Shown: positions 27,404 to 36,993 of the stretch, in pieces
Layout of the letters: every line of letters starts with the position of its first letter
How positions within the stretch are numbered: position 1 is the stretch's first letter
From: Rivularia sp. MS3
GTDB taxonomy: Bacteria; Cyanobacteriota; Cyanobacteriia; Cyanobacteriales; Nostocaceae
Direction of reading: 5' to 3'
Assembly: GCA_019192545.1 (NCBI GenBank)
Contig: JAHCMI010000027.1
Span: 1 to 64,000, forward strand
Length of the DNA: 64,000 bases
Notes under the pieces: generated by a model
Database searches by the model: none
Told to the model about the DNA's origin: nothing
The model's input: only the letters and a program-made list of their open reading frames with translations
Translations under genes and position numbers: made by a program

Positions 27404-27510
27404 AAACCTCACCCCTACCCCTCTCCGATGTCTTGGAAGAGGGGTATCTGTAATCAGGTTTCCCATCTCTTTAATAAGGAGAGGGGTGCCCGGAGGGCGG
27501 GGTGAGGTTT
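27404..27510. mobile_element. MITE-like CCTCACCCC element
   Basis: AAACCTCACCCC (27404-27415) faces GGGGTGAGGTTT (27499-27510), and inner CTCTCC/GGAGAG blocks match the cores of the elements at 6407 and 50341. It may be a degenerate pair of the same family. Confidence 0.6.
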
Positions 27511-27562
27511 ATATCGGAATGGCACGCTTAAGACGCATCCCTTATTAGAACCAGCAATCAGT

Positions 27563-28294
27563 TTAAAAATTCTTTTTCCTTATCAAACCAAAACCCAAGA
27601 AACTTAGCAAACCAAATATTAAACTTGGTTCGGGCACTGTTTGACTTTGATTTACTCCAGAAGCAACAGGAAGCTGACGAATTGTAAATGAATTATAGAA
27701 ATCATTGTTATCTAAATCATCCGGCACGCTAAGGGCAAACTGAAAATCTACGGTTTCACCAGGTGCAACAGTTCCCCCAGACCAGTTAAGATTAAAAGAA
27801 CCATCGGCTTTAACTTGGGAAAACTTTGACGAAGTAGGTGTAGTGTCGGAATCGAAAGTGGGAATTGTAAAACCGCGAGGAACCGAAATTACCGCAGGGG
27901 ATGCAAAGTTATCTTCACCAAAAGCAGTATCGGATTGAAAACCGATTTGAAAATTAAATCCGCCCCAATTTGAATTTGTATTATTGACAACTGTTTCGCT
28001 CAGTAAATATCCTGTAGTGCCACCAGAAGCTTCAACGAATAATTTAGTGTCTATGGGAGCGATTTCACGAAATGTTTTAGGAGTACAGGATAAGCCGGGA
28101 AAGTTATTAATTTGATTTTGATTGCTATTAGGAAAAGCAGTATCTACAGGGGTTTGCACCTGCGGACAAAGTACATCCCCTTGACCTGCACCCCCAGGAG
28201 GGCTGATGCTGGTAATTATCCTGGCTTGTGCAGTGCCGCTAAAGGTTAGAGAGATAGTTAAGGTTGCCGCTATCCGTTTGATAATTTTGTTCAC
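27563..28294 (-). CDS. PEP-CTERM sorting domain protein
   Basis: A 243-residue protein with an N-terminal signal peptide (MNKIIKRIAATLTISLTFSG, TAQA cut) and a C-terminal VPEP, hydrophobic span and RKK tail, the exosortase sorting signal. The middle is beta-rich without a recognised domain (WGGFNFQIGFQS, GGTVAPGETVDFQFAL look like choice-of-anchor style). It is probably an exopolysaccharide-associated surface protein. The start codon is GTG. Confidence 0.85.
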   Translation of the reverse strand: MNKIIKRIAATLTISLTFSGTAQARIITSISPPGGAGQGDVLCPQVQTPVDTAFPNSNQNQINNFPGLSCTPKTFREIAPIDTKLFVEASGGTTGYLLSETVVNNTNSNWGGFNFQIGFQSDTAFGEDNFASPAVISVPRGFTIPTFDSDTTPTSSKFSQVKADGSFNLNWSGGTVAPGETVDFQFALSVPDDLDNNDFYNSFTIRQLPVASGVNQSQTVPEPSLIFGLLSFLGFGLIRKKNF

Positions 28295-28440
28295 TGATGG
28301 ATATTGATTATGAAGTTTATGTTTAAAACGATTTGATTTTCATGGTATTCGCTTAATACAAAAATTACTACTGGATTCGGTATTTACTTAATAATTCGTT
28401 TAAGAAACATTTTTTAGCACATGAGAAGAAACAAAAACAG

Positions 28441-29064
28441 ATGAATTTAAAACAACCGCTTAGCGAAGAAACTTTTACTCAGGGATTAAAAGAGCTTGCC
28501 GCCAGAGATGAAGATTTTGCAGAGATACTAAATAAATTAGGAAACCCACCTAAATGGGAAGAAGATGCAGGTTTTTCGGGATTGGTGCGAACAATTTTAG
28601 GGCAACAGGTTTCCGTTGGCTCCGCCACAGCTACCATGAAGCGTTTATCGGCAACCGTCTCACCATTAACACCAGAGCATTTACTAAAATTTGACGATGC
28701 TCAATTGAAAGCCTGTGGAATCAGCCGTCAAAAAATAACTTATATTAAGGAGTTAGCTACAGCAATTGTTAACAATGATTTAGATTTAGATAAATTAGCT
28801 GTTGCTGACGACGAAACCATCAGAAACCAACTCAAACCCATCAAAGGAATTGGGGATTGGACTATTGATATATATTTACTAATGTCCTTGCAACGCCCAG
28901 ATGCCTTTCCTAAAGGTGATTTAGGAGTTATTCTGGCATATCAAAAGCTGAAAAAACTAGAAAAACGTCCCACCCCCGAAGAATTAGAAGTCATAGCCGA
29001 AAACTGGCGACCTTGGCGAGCGATCGCTGCTAGAATCTTATGGCACTATTATTTGAATTGGTAA
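28441..29064 (+). CDS. AlkA-like DNA-3-methyladenine glycosylase
   Basis: A 207-residue HhH-GPD protein: FSGLVRTILGQQVSVGSA, hairpin motif IKGIGDWTIDIYLLMSL, catalytic Asp in PKGDLGV and RPWRAIAARILWHYYL at the end. It removes alkylated purines in base excision repair. Lacks the extra N-terminal domain of E. coli AlkA, so it is closer to the short archaeal/bacterial forms. Complete. Confidence 0.9.
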   Translation: MNLKQPLSEETFTQGLKELAARDEDFAEILNKLGNPPKWEEDAGFSGLVRTILGQQVSVGSATATMKRLSATVSPLTPEHLLKFDDAQLKACGISRQKITYIKELATAIVNNDLDLDKLAVADDETIRNQLKPIKGIGDWTIDIYLLMSLQRPDAFPKGDLGVILAYQKLKKLEKRPTPEELEVIAENWRPWRAIAARILWHYYLNW

Positions 29065-29211
29065 TTGGTAATTGGTAATTGTTAATTGTTAATTGTTAAT
29101 TGGGCATGAGGCATGGGGCATTGGTAATTGGTAATGGGTAATAGGTAAAAAAACTGTTGACTGCTCGCTGCTCGCTGATAACTGTTCACTGATAACTGTT
29201 CACTGATAACT
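29060..29211. repeat. Short tandem repeats
   Basis: GGTAATT and GTTAATT heptamers (29060-29102), further GGTAAT units to 29150, then CTGATAACTGTTCA repeated twice (29173-29210). They run up to two bases before the next start codon. Confidence 0.8.
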
Positions 29212-29212
29212 A

Positions 29213-29677
29213 ATGATTATTAATCCTGAAGAAGTTCCAATTCAAAATAGTACAGACTACCCAGATGAATTTAAATCTGTAGTAGCAGGTAGATTTCGCC
29301 AGCGTTTGGGAAAGTTTGCTGGTTTAAATAACTTTGGTGTAAATCTCGTAAAATTGATACCCGGAAGCGCTTCTGCATTAAGACACTGGCATTCACATCA
29401 AGATGAATTTATTTATATTTTAGAAGGCGAATTAACTATAATTACCGATGCAGGAGAAGAAATTTTAACACCGGGAATGGCTGCTGGGTTTCCTGCAAAT
29501 GAAGCCAACGGACATCATTTAGTTAACCGCTCAAATGAAGATGCAGTTTATTTAGAAGTTGGCGATAGCACGCCGAACGATACTGTATATTATCCCGACA
29601 ATGACTTAATTGCAAAGCCTGGTAATGATGGGAAATCTGTAGTTTTTACACGAAAAGATGGGAGTATTCATGATTAA
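29213..29677 (+). CDS. Cupin domain protein
   Basis: A 154-residue protein with cupin motif 1 (RHWHSHQDEFIYILEGE, three His and Glu as metal ligands) and motif 2 (GMAAGFPANEANGHHLVN). Such single-domain cupins act as isomerases, dioxygenases or auxin-binding-like proteins; nothing here specifies the substrate. Start directly follows tandem repeats. Confidence 0.88.
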   Translation: MIINPEEVPIQNSTDYPDEFKSVVAGRFRQRLGKFAGLNNFGVNLVKLIPGSASALRHWHSHQDEFIYILEGELTIITDAGEEILTPGMAAGFPANEANGHHLVNRSNEDAVYLEVGDSTPNDTVYYPDNDLIAKPGNDGKSVVFTRKDGSIHD

Positions 29678-29693
29678 TTATTTTCATTAATTT

Positions 29694-31148
29694 TTATTCA
29701 GCTTTTGGTTTAACAACGAGTTGAAACAGGTGCAGTAGTTTAGTGAATAACATAGCTATTAATAATCCTGCTAAAATACCACCTATAGTACTTAAACCAA
29801 AAGAAATCGCGAAATTTTCCCACTTGGTATCATCTGTGCCATGTGGTGGAGCAGCAGATTCATAGCTAGATGCTACATTTCCCGCAACCGCAATACCAAT
29901 ACCTAGACTTGTAATTGTAGTTTGTAGATGACGCTCTCTTCTTGCTTGTTCGATTGCAACTTGCCCTCTAATTGAGTCTATAGCGTTATTTATCAAATTT
30001 GTATCGAGTTGGAAAAACTGAACAGCAGCGTTGACTCTATCTTGAAACGGATGACAAGCTCTGTTTGTAAACACCTCTAAAAATGAAAAATTTTCTCCAG
30101 AAAAGTTACTTATCATCTCATAAATTTTGTCGGTATAATTCCTCGTATTATCTACAATAATATTTTGATATTCTTTGATGATACGTAAATTGTTGGCATG
30201 TTCTACGGAAAATTGCGGTAACTCTATTAACAGTTCCTGTATTTTATCTAAATCTAAAGAACCGTTATGGCTGATTTGAGTATTTTTAATTTCCGACTGT
30301 ATTTCCCTTGATTTCTTTTTAGCCTCTTTTTCGATTTTTCTAATTTGTTTGTAAGCATGAATAATTTTTGCTCTAAAGAAGAACAAATCTAATAATTGCT
30401 GGTAATATTTATCAAACTGTTCTTCCGATTTATCATCTTCGATAAACTGAATGATAATATGATTGTAACTTTTGTATGCTCGAATAATACCGTATTCAAA
30501 TACTGGGGAACCAAATAGGTATCCAGAACGGTTGAATTGTGGTTTTCTCAGATTATTAGAAAATAATGAATTAATATAATTATCTGCAATCTGCTTGAGT
30601 TTAGCTTTATTCCTTGTATGCTTTAACTGCTGCCCTCTTTCTAATTTAATCGTTACTAATAAAGTTTGGCTGAGAAAATAATCGTTCTGCTTTTTTACAT
30701 CTAAGATTAGACAATTATTAGGATTAACTAATACTATATCTCTGGTATTTACTCTTTGGTCTTTTTTTAATGTTGGACTAATTATTTGCAAACCAAGAGC
30801 ATAACTATCATAAAGTTGTACGGGGTAAATGACAGCAGTTTTACTTGCAGGGTCTATTTTTTGGTCATTTTTATTAGTAAAATATTCATGAGGCTGAACG
30901 TATATAGGATGATAATTATCCGTTTTAGCAAAATATTTATTTAAATTAGCCCAAGGTTCTTCAGATTCATTTTCTAAATCTAAATGCTGCTTGATATGAA
31001 ATTTAGTTTCTGGTTTTAAGATTTTGGCAACTATTTCATCACACTTTTTCCACAGCCAATCTTTTCTATAGTCACCATTACTATCATTTTCTTCACTAAG
31101 ATAATAAGCAAATAAATGAATATTGTGAGTATGAAACTTAAAATCCAT
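29694..31148 (-). CDS. Uncharacterised protein with two C-terminal membrane spans
   Basis: A 484-residue protein I do not recognise. Residues about 1-260 are soluble and mixed alpha/beta; about 265-400 are helical and charged (KIEKEAKKKSREIQSEIK, coiled coil); two hydrophobic spans lie near 412-430 and 450-472, separated by a 20-residue loop, with a short basic tail. The plan resembles CorA-like channels, but their GMN signature is not visible, so function cannot be inferred. AGGAG precedes the ATG. No phage or defence neighbours except repeats. Confidence 0.6.
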   Translation of the reverse strand: MDFKFHTHNIHLFAYYLSEENDSNGDYRKDWLWKKCDEIVAKILKPETKFHIKQHLDLENESEEPWANLNKYFAKTDNYHPIYVQPHEYFTNKNDQKIDPASKTAVIYPVQLYDSYALGLQIISPTLKKDQRVNTRDIVLVNPNNCLILDVKKQNDYFLSQTLLVTIKLERGQQLKHTRNKAKLKQIADNYINSLFSNNLRKPQFNRSGYLFGSPVFEYGIIRAYKSYNHIIIQFIEDDKSEEQFDKYYQQLLDLFFFRAKIIHAYKQIRKIEKEAKKKSREIQSEIKNTQISHNGSLDLDKIQELLIELPQFSVEHANNLRIIKEYQNIIVDNTRNYTDKIYEMISNFSGENFSFLEVFTNRACHPFQDRVNAAVQFFQLDTNLINNAIDSIRGQVAIEQARRERHLQTTITSLGIGIAVAGNVASSYESAAPPHGTDDTKWENFAISFGLSTIGGILAGLLIAMLFTKLLHLFQLVVKPKAE

Positions 31149-31764
31149 GTATTTCTCCTAATGATTTATATTTGGTGTTCTAAGCTCTGAAAACCAATCT
31201 ATAAATGAATACATTTATTATTACTTAGTATTTTCTACAACGTGTGTATATCAAGCCACCAACGTCTGAAGTATAAGGAAATATCCTATTTATTGATACA
31301 AAAAAATGATGACATATAATTTATTAGAAATAGAAATTAAAACATATCAGATAATTTTAAGTTTGATTAACTATTTTTTAGCTGTGTTAACCAAAAGTCT
31401 ACTGCTTTAATAACTTTAGATGAAAACAACACTCCCCTTTCGCTCTAAGATTTCCTATAAAAATTCTTCCCTTCCTCAGGGCAATAGGTAATCTTCTACC
31501 GGGAAGGGAGTAGTTTTGCTGTTACGCGGAAAGATTTTGAGAAGTATGTATATCCTGATATGAAAGCGAAATTCCTCAAATTAGTCCCATTACTTATTTC
31601 AACTTAAATTAACTGCTGTTTACTTTGAATTAATTTGGATTTATAAAATCTAGAATTATTCGTTGGTGTTCCTAAAGTTGTGGTGGAAAAAATCCCGGAG
31701 TTAAGTTATAGCCGATAATAAAATATGTCTGTATTCGCGTTATGAAATTTCTACCAAGCAAATT
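31149..31764. other. Gene-free intergenic region
   Basis: About 616 bases. A hairpin-like pair CTTCCC/GGGAAG lies at about 31470-31506. A short open piece near 31530-31605 (RKDFEKYVYPDMKAKF, then a stop) may be a gene scar, but I cannot assign it. Confidence 0.4.
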
Positions 31765-32424
31765 ATGAAAATAAAGCACCCTATTAACCTGCATAAATGC
31801 TCAACATCTATATTTGTTCTGGCACTGATGATAATCTATCAAAATTTTACTATCGGTGCTTGGGTTTATTTAGCGCTTCACGGTACTTATGGTATCTTAT
31901 GGCTGTTAAAAGATAGAATTTATCCAGATAAGCAATGGGAGGAAGAAATTTCTTTATTAACTGGAATTTTCGCCTTTTTCTTCATTTGTTTATATTGGGT
32001 TGCACCATTCATTTTGATTAGTAGCGGTTCCCAACCTTCCCCACCATTAATTGCTGCGGCGATTTCTATCAATATATTAGGAGTATTCCTCCACTACAGT
32101 AGCGATGCTCAAAAATACTATACGCTCAAATACAAATCTGGTTTGATAACAGAAGGGTTTTTTGCTCGCTGTCGCAATACCAATTATTTAGGGGAAATTT
32201 GTATTTATCTGGGCTTTGCTTTATTAGTTCAGCATTGGCTACCATTTGCGATTTTAGGATTATTTGCAGCGGGAATTTTTGTTCCTAACATGATTAAAAA
32301 AGATAAATCTCTATCTCGCTATCCACAATTTGCGGAATATAAAGCTAATTCTGGATTATTGTTACCCAAACTTTGGGGAAATAATTCTCAAACAGATACA
32401 TTAGAGGTTAACAGTCAGAACTAA
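31765..32424 (+). CDS. Isoprenylcysteine/DUF1295-like membrane methyltransferase
   Basis: A 219-residue integral membrane protein with about five or six spans. The C-terminal part has the family pattern YKSGLITEGFFARCRNTNYLGE and SRYPQFAEYK, as in ICMT/steroid reductase-like enzymes that bind SAM or NADPH near the membrane. Substrate unknown. Two hairpins (32436-32485) follow the stop. Confidence 0.8.
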   Translation: MKIKHPINLHKCSTSIFVLALMIIYQNFTIGAWVYLALHGTYGILWLLKDRIYPDKQWEEEISLLTGIFAFFFICLYWVAPFILISSGSQPSPPLIAAAISINILGVFLHYSSDAQKYYTLKYKSGLITEGFFARCRNTNYLGEICIYLGFALLVQHWLPFAILGLFAAGIFVPNMIKKDKSLSRYPQFAEYKANSGLLLPKLWGNNSQTDTLEVNSQN

Positions 32425-32435
32425 TTCGCACAAAT

Positions 32436-32485
32436 ATCATTACAAGGCTGAGCCTTGTAATGATAATACTAGAGGCTCTGCCTCT
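32436..32485. terminator. Two adjacent hairpins
   Basis: ATCATTACAAGGCT-G-AGCCTTGTAATGAT (32436-32464) is a perfect 14-bp stem, and AGAGGC-TCT-GCCTCT (32471-32485) is a second perfect 6-bp stem with TTT after it. Together they look like a terminator for the preceding gene, or a small repeat unit. Confidence 0.6.
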
Positions 32486-32505
32486 TTATCAAATTATTTA
32501 TTAAA

Positions 32506-33231
32506 ATGATTATGGATATAAAAAACAGTTTTGATATTACCGTATCGGAATCTTTGATTCAGCGCTTAGAGAAAGTTAAAGAAACAGCAACGCAAAACCT
32601 AAATAATTTCACCGATAAAGCACAACAAGTTAGCGAAAACTGGCAAGAAACAGCAACTCAAAATACTGAAAATGCTATTGATAATTTTCATAACACCATA
32701 GAGCAAACTAAAGGCTCCATACAAGAAAATTTACCTCATGTCTCAGTACCAAATGTTGTAACATCTTCCGTTATAGATTGGTTTAACCAACATCCAGCAT
32801 TTTTAAGAATTTTCAATTATTTAAATTGGGGAGTAAATCATCCAATAATAAGTTTGATTATTCTTATATTTAGTTTAGCAATTTTATGGACTGCAATCAA
32901 AGCAACGGCTGGTTTTATTGAAAAAGCAAGTTTATCGATACTGCAAATACCTTTTAAACTGTTGGCTAGTTTAATAAAATCTCTTTGGAAGTGGCTAGTA
33001 AAACTTAGTAATTTGGCAAGAGATAAATTTAAACAGACGGAAGTTGTCCGCTACAATTCTGAACTACATTTGAATAATAATACCGCTTATCAAATAATAT
33101 CATCTAATCAGCAGCAAAGATTAAAAGATATTTCTGCAAGATTAGAAGAAATTCAGTTGGAACAGCAAGAACTTTTAAAAGAAGCAGCAGAAATTATTCA
33201 TGCCGAAAAAATTAAAAGTTCGGTTAATTAA
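32506..33231 (+). CDS. Uncharacterised single-span helical protein
   Basis: A 241-residue protein not matched to a family. Residues 15-80 are an amphipathic helix with repeated KETATQN units (a DNA-level near-repeat at 32580 and 32646); a hydrophobic span lies at about 115-140 (ISLIILIFSLAILWTAI); the C terminus has a basic helix and a coiled coil (ARLEEIQLEQQELLKEAAE). The plan suggests a membrane-anchored scaffold. Start uncertain between ATGs at 32506 and 32512. Confidence 0.6.
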   Translation: MIMDIKNSFDITVSESLIQRLEKVKETATQNLNNFTDKAQQVSENWQETATQNTENAIDNFHNTIEQTKGSIQENLPHVSVPNVVTSSVIDWFNQHPAFLRIFNYLNWGVNHPIISLIILIFSLAILWTAIKATAGFIEKASLSILQIPFKLLASLIKSLWKWLVKLSNLARDKFKQTEVVRYNSELHLNNNTAYQIISSNQQQRLKDISARLEEIQLEQQELLKEAAEIIHAEKIKSSVN

Positions 33232-33300
33232 ATTTTGCGATTGCCGCTAAGTTAATACGAACGATATCAAATCCGTTTGTATCGGAATTATATATTTTTT

Positions 33301-33342
33301 AACGCAGATAAGCGCAGAGGAAAGCCTATAGGAGCGCAGAGT
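33301..33342. repeat. GCGCAGAG dispersed repeat
   Basis: AACGCAGATAAGCGCAGAGG and a second GCGCAGAG; related units lie at 47474-47506 and 57940-57976. Common extragenic repeat type in cyanobacteria. Confidence 0.55.
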
Positions 33343-33424
33343 TTTTTTGTCCATTTTTTATCCTAAACTTATGTAAGCCTAAAAGGATGTTTTGAAAGCT
33401 AGAAATGATGCTCAAAACTTTTGA

Positions 33425-33511
33425 GATCCCCCTAAATCCACGCCATTTGCTACAACGGGGGAAACCCCCGCAATGCAATGGCTCCCCTTTTCAAGGGGGG
33501 AAGGGGGGATC
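33425..33511. repeat. GATCCCCC inverted-repeat unit
   Basis: GATCCCCCT (33425) faces AAGGGGGGATC (ending 33511), with an inner GGGGGAAACCCCC hairpin. Compact fold-back repeat, possibly a MITE. Confidence 0.6.
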
Positions 33512-33772
33512 GTGCGAGAATTTTGATAAAAAGTTGAATTGCAACCCTAACGTTACTCGAATCATAAACTTTTGGAAGCAATTTCGTTTTTTTTCCGAAA
33601 TCTTCAGATATAAAATTGTAGCGTTCAGATATTAGCGGTTATGCATAGTTTCAGGTAGGTTCAACCGTGACATTACCCAGAAAATGGATGAGACTAACCA
33701 GCAAGCAGTTTGAAGATAACAGTTAAACTGCAACTATTGACGATAGCCTATCTTTTTGGATAAAAACGAACA

Positions 33773-34111
33773 ATGATAAATTTATTTGTAGTTGCTTTAA
33801 TTGCGATTGCGATTGGTGTATGTTGCGGTGCTGTTATCGTTTTGCTGATAGTCATCCAGCGTCGCCGACAAAAGGTAGATAGTATGCGTTCTACTAACAA
33901 TTTAGTCGGTCTTTATGGCACGGTGGAAGTTCCTTTTGATAAGTCTTGTAAAGGGAAAATTAGGGTTAATATACCCGGACAAGGTTTGACAGTTGATTTT
34001 ATAGCTTGTACTGATGATGCTAAAAGTTTCCAGCCAGGAGATAAAGCTTTTATCGTGCAAGTAAAGAAGAATCAGTTGTGGGTAATCAGTGAGGAATCAA
34101 TAAAAAACTAA
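33773..34111 (+). CDS. NfeD-like membrane protein
   Basis: A 112-residue protein: one N-terminal membrane span (about 3-28) and a soluble OB-like part (LVGLYGTVEVPFD... GKIRVNIPGQG... QPGDKAFIVQV) typical of short NfeD1-type proteins. NfeD partners flotillin-like SPFH proteins and here it precedes two of them by 41 bp, which supports the call. It lacks the ClpP-like protease domain of long NfeD. Confidence 0.75.
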   Translation: MINLFVVALIAIAIGVCCGAVIVLLIVIQRRRQKVDSMRSTNNLVGLYGTVEVPFDKSCKGKIRVNIPGQGLTVDFIACTDDAKSFQPGDKAFIVQVKKNQLWVISEESIKN

Positions 34112-34152
34112 TAACCAACAACTAATAACTCATAATTAATAGCTAATCAAAA

Positions 34153-35502
34153 ATGTTTAAATCATCTTTAAAGCAAGAAGTTAAAAGTTTGCAAATTGCC
34201 CAAGTTGAAGTAAATCGTCCCGTAGAAGTTGAGCAAAGTAATCTGGGTGGACTTTTTGGAACCAGTTTACTAATTGCCACGGGAATATTTAGTACTGTTT
34301 TAGTAGCTTGGTTTTTGCAATCATGTTTGTGTATTTGTAAACCCAACGAAGTACTGGTGATTTCTGGGCGTAAGCGCAAGACGAAGGAAGGGCAAGAAGT
34401 CGGATATCGGGTGTTATCGGGTGGTAGAGCCATTCGGATTCCCATTGTCGAAAAAGTTCGGCGCATGGATGTTACTACTATGCCCGTACCGGTAGAAGTT
34501 AAAAATGCTTATTCTAAGGGAGGCACGCCGTTAAATATTCAAGCGATCGCTAATGTAAAACTTTCCAACGATCCCAATATTATAGGTAATGCGATTGAAA
34601 GATTTTTGAGAAGCGATAGAAAGGAGATTTTACGGGTAGCAAGAGAAACGCTTGAGGGGAATTTACGCGGTGTTGTTGCAACTTTAACTCCAGAGCAAGT
34701 TAACGAAGATAGACTGCAATTTGCCGAAAGTATTACTTCTGATGTCAGTCGGGATTTAATGAAGTTAGGATTGCAAATCGATACTTTAAAAATTCAAAGT
34801 GTTTCCGATGATGTAGACTATCTAAGTTCCATTGGCAGGAAGCGGATTGCGATGATTGTTAGAGATGCAGAAATTGCCGAATCCAATGCTTTGAGGGAAG
34901 CAGAAAGCATAGAATCGCAGTGTCAGCAAGAAGCAGAAGTTGCTAAAACCCAAAATCGCATTACTGTTTTAGAGAAAGAAAACGAACTCCGAGAAGTCAA
35001 AGCCAAGTTAGAGCAGCAAGCACGCTCGGAAGAAGAAATTACCACCGCCACAGTCAGGGAAAAACAGGCTTTCTTCGAGCAGAAACTACAACAATTGCGT
35101 GCAGAATTTGAACGTCTGCGTTTAGAAGCAGATCAAGTTTTACCAGCAAAAGCACTACAGCAAGCTAAACAGTTGAAAGCAAAAGGAGAAGCAGCCGCAA
35201 TTGCAGAAAATGCTAAAGCGGCAGCCATAGTCAACGAAATGCTCGCTCAAGTTTGGCAAGAGACAGATACTGATGTTTCTGAATTATTCTTGATTCAGCA
35301 GTTAGAAACTATCTTGAATGAAGCTGTAGAAATTCCCAAGCGACTGTATTTAGACAAAATCAACGTAGTAGATAGCGGTGACGGTAAATCTTTAGCAAGT
35401 TTAGTCAAAGTTTACCCAGAAATTCTTAATCAGTACCTCGAAAGCATTAATACAACTTTAGGAATCGATGTATTAGGAACTCTTTCGGGGAAGAAGGAGT
35501 GA
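34153..35502 (+). CDS. Flotillin/SPFH family protein 1
   Basis: A 449-residue protein: one membrane span at about 32-57, SPFH domain about 60-235 (VLVISGRKRKTKEGQEVGYRV, NAYSKGGTPLNIQAIANVKL), then a long EA-rich coiled coil (about 240-400) with AEAAAIAENAKAAA, as in flotillins. Such proteins form membrane microdomain cages. It is second in the NfeD-flotillin-flotillin cluster; the next flotillin starts 117 bp later after tandem repeats. Confidence 0.9.
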   Translation: MFKSSLKQEVKSLQIAQVEVNRPVEVEQSNLGGLFGTSLLIATGIFSTVLVAWFLQSCLCICKPNEVLVISGRKRKTKEGQEVGYRVLSGGRAIRIPIVEKVRRMDVTTMPVPVEVKNAYSKGGTPLNIQAIANVKLSNDPNIIGNAIERFLRSDRKEILRVARETLEGNLRGVVATLTPEQVNEDRLQFAESITSDVSRDLMKLGLQIDTLKIQSVSDDVDYLSSIGRKRIAMIVRDAEIAESNALREAESIESQCQQEAEVAKTQNRITVLEKENELREVKAKLEQQARSEEEITTATVREKQAFFEQKLQQLRAEFERLRLEADQVLPAKALQQAKQLKAKGEAAAIAENAKAAAIVNEMLAQVWQETDTDVSELFLIQQLETILNEAVEIPKRLYLDKINVVDSGDGKSLASLVKVYPEILNQYLESINTTLGIDVLGTLSGKKE

Positions 35503-35532
35503 GGGAGTGAGGGAGAGAATAAATAATTATTA

Positions 35533-35598
35533 TCAATTATCAGTTACCAATTACCAATCCCCAATGCCCAATCCCCAATTACCAACTACCAATTTTTA
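35533..35598. repeat. CCAATTA/CCCAATG short tandem repeats
   Basis: TACCAAT, CCCCAAT and CCCAATG units in succession, in the gap between the two flotillin genes. Confidence 0.75.
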
Positions 35599-35619
35599 AT
35601 TATTCATTTGGAGAAAATC

Positions 35620-36921
35620 ATGTTACCACTTATCGGTTTATTTTTAGGAATTTTAGGTTTCGGTTCAACTGCTGGTTATTGGATTATTCGCTATTTTTAT
35701 CATATTTGTCAGCCTAGTGAAGTACTTATATTTGCTGGCGGTACTCATAAAACTTCTGATGGCAGAGAAGTTGGATATCGTTTGGTAAAAGGTGGAAGCA
35801 GTATTCAAACTCCTTTATTTGAGCGTACTTTTAGGATGGATTTAGGTAATATAATTATTGACCTTGAAGTGATTAATGCTTATAGTAAAGGCGGTATTCC
35901 TTTGAATGTTCAAGGAGTTGCTAACATAAAAATTGCTGGAGAAGAACCTACTATTCATAATGCTATTGAAAGATTGTTAGGAAAAAGTAGACAGCAAATT
36001 GAACAGTTAGCTAAGGAAACTCTGGAAGGAAATCTTCGGGGTGTTTTGGCTAGTTTGACTCCGGAAGAAGTTAATGAAGATAAAATTGCTTTTGCCAAAC
36101 ATTTATTAGAAGAAGCAGAAGACGATTTAGAAAAACTGGGTTTGGTTTTAGATAGTTTACAAATTCAGCAAATTTCTAGCGATACTAAATACCTGAAAGC
36201 TATGGGGCGAAAGCAGCGGGCTGAATTGTTGCGGGATTCTCGGATTGCTGAAGCTGAAGCTAAAGCTAAATCAGAAATTTGTGCTTCTGAAAATGAAAAA
36301 CTCGTAGCATTGAAGCGTACTGAAAAAGATTTACAGGTTGCAAAAGCCGAAGCAGAAAGAAGAGTTAGAGATGCCGTTACCAAAAGAGTCGCAATGGTTG
36401 CTGAAGTAGAAGCAGAAGTCGGCGCTAATGTCGTTAAAACTCAAGCGGAAGTCTCAGTACAAAACGAACGCATCAAACAAGTTGAACAGCAACTTATAGC
36501 CGATGTCTTAGCACCAGCAGAAGCCGAATGTAAAAGAGCGATCGCTAAGGCAAAGGGTAATGCTGCAAGTATTATTGAAGACGGTAAGGCTCAAGCAGAT
36601 GGTGCGAAAAAGTTAGCTGAATCCTGGCAAAATGCTGGTAGTAATGCTAAGGAAATCTTCTTATTACAAAAATTTGACGTGCTGCTTAAAGCAATGGCTT
36701 CGAGTATTCCTGAGTTAGAAGTTGAAAAGGTAACTATCATTGATGCTAGTGAAGGCAGCAATGCTAGTAAAATGGCATCTTTCATAGAACAACTCCGTCA
36801 AACTACTGGTTTGGATGTGCCCGAACTCATCGAACGCTTTACAGAAAACCGCTCTATGAAAAGCGCTAAAATTCCCGTTCCCCCTGAATTAAGCAACCTT
36901 CCGCAACCAAATCATAAATAG
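35620..36921 (+). CDS. Flotillin/SPFH family protein 2
   Basis: A 433-residue paralogue of the preceding gene: membrane span at about 8-30, SPFH region about 32-205 (NAYSKGGIPLNVQGVANIKI) and an AE-rich coiled coil. The two proteins share most SPFH motifs and probably co-assemble. I use the ATG 35620, preceded by GGAG; a TTG lies at 35608. A 26-bp perfect palindrome 47 bp after the stop may end the operon. Confidence 0.9.
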   Translation: MLPLIGLFLGILGFGSTAGYWIIRYFYHICQPSEVLIFAGGTHKTSDGREVGYRLVKGGSSIQTPLFERTFRMDLGNIIIDLEVINAYSKGGIPLNVQGVANIKIAGEEPTIHNAIERLLGKSRQQIEQLAKETLEGNLRGVLASLTPEEVNEDKIAFAKHLLEEAEDDLEKLGLVLDSLQIQQISSDTKYLKAMGRKQRAELLRDSRIAEAEAKAKSEICASENEKLVALKRTEKDLQVAKAEAERRVRDAVTKRVAMVAEVEAEVGANVVKTQAEVSVQNERIKQVEQQLIADVLAPAEAECKRAIAKAKGNAASIIEDGKAQADGAKKLAESWQNAGSNAKEIFLLQKFDVLLKAMASSIPELEVEKVTIIDASEGSNASKMASFIEQLRQTTGLDVPELIERFTENRSMKSAKIPVPPELSNLPQPNHK

Positions 36922-36967
36922 TCGCGATCGCCTTTTTCACTGTTAAAATTTTCATTCCCAAATTCAT

Positions 36968-36993
36968 AAACCCGGTTTCGCGAAACCGGGTTT
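36968..36993. terminator. 26-bp palindromic terminator-like hairpin
   Basis: AAACCCGGTTTCG and its exact reverse complement form a 26-bp perfect palindrome with GTTTTAAC after it, 46 bp past the second flotillin stop. It fits a terminator, though it may be a copy of a common cyanobacterial palindrome. Confidence 0.6.

Larger units (their letters stand above)
33232..33772. other. Repeat-rich intergenic region
   Basis: Contains a GCGCAGAG-type repeat (33301-33342) and an inverted-repeat element (33425-33511). A 76-codon frame at 33405-33635 runs through the element and was rejected. Confidence 0.6.

Noticed and set aside
27278-27466. 63-residue N-terminal extension of the TRAP binding protein
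   Set aside because: It would read through a MITE-like repeat; the ATG at 27277 starts the export signal directly.
33405-33635. 76-codon frame
   Set aside because: Made mainly of inverted-repeat sequence, with no domain.
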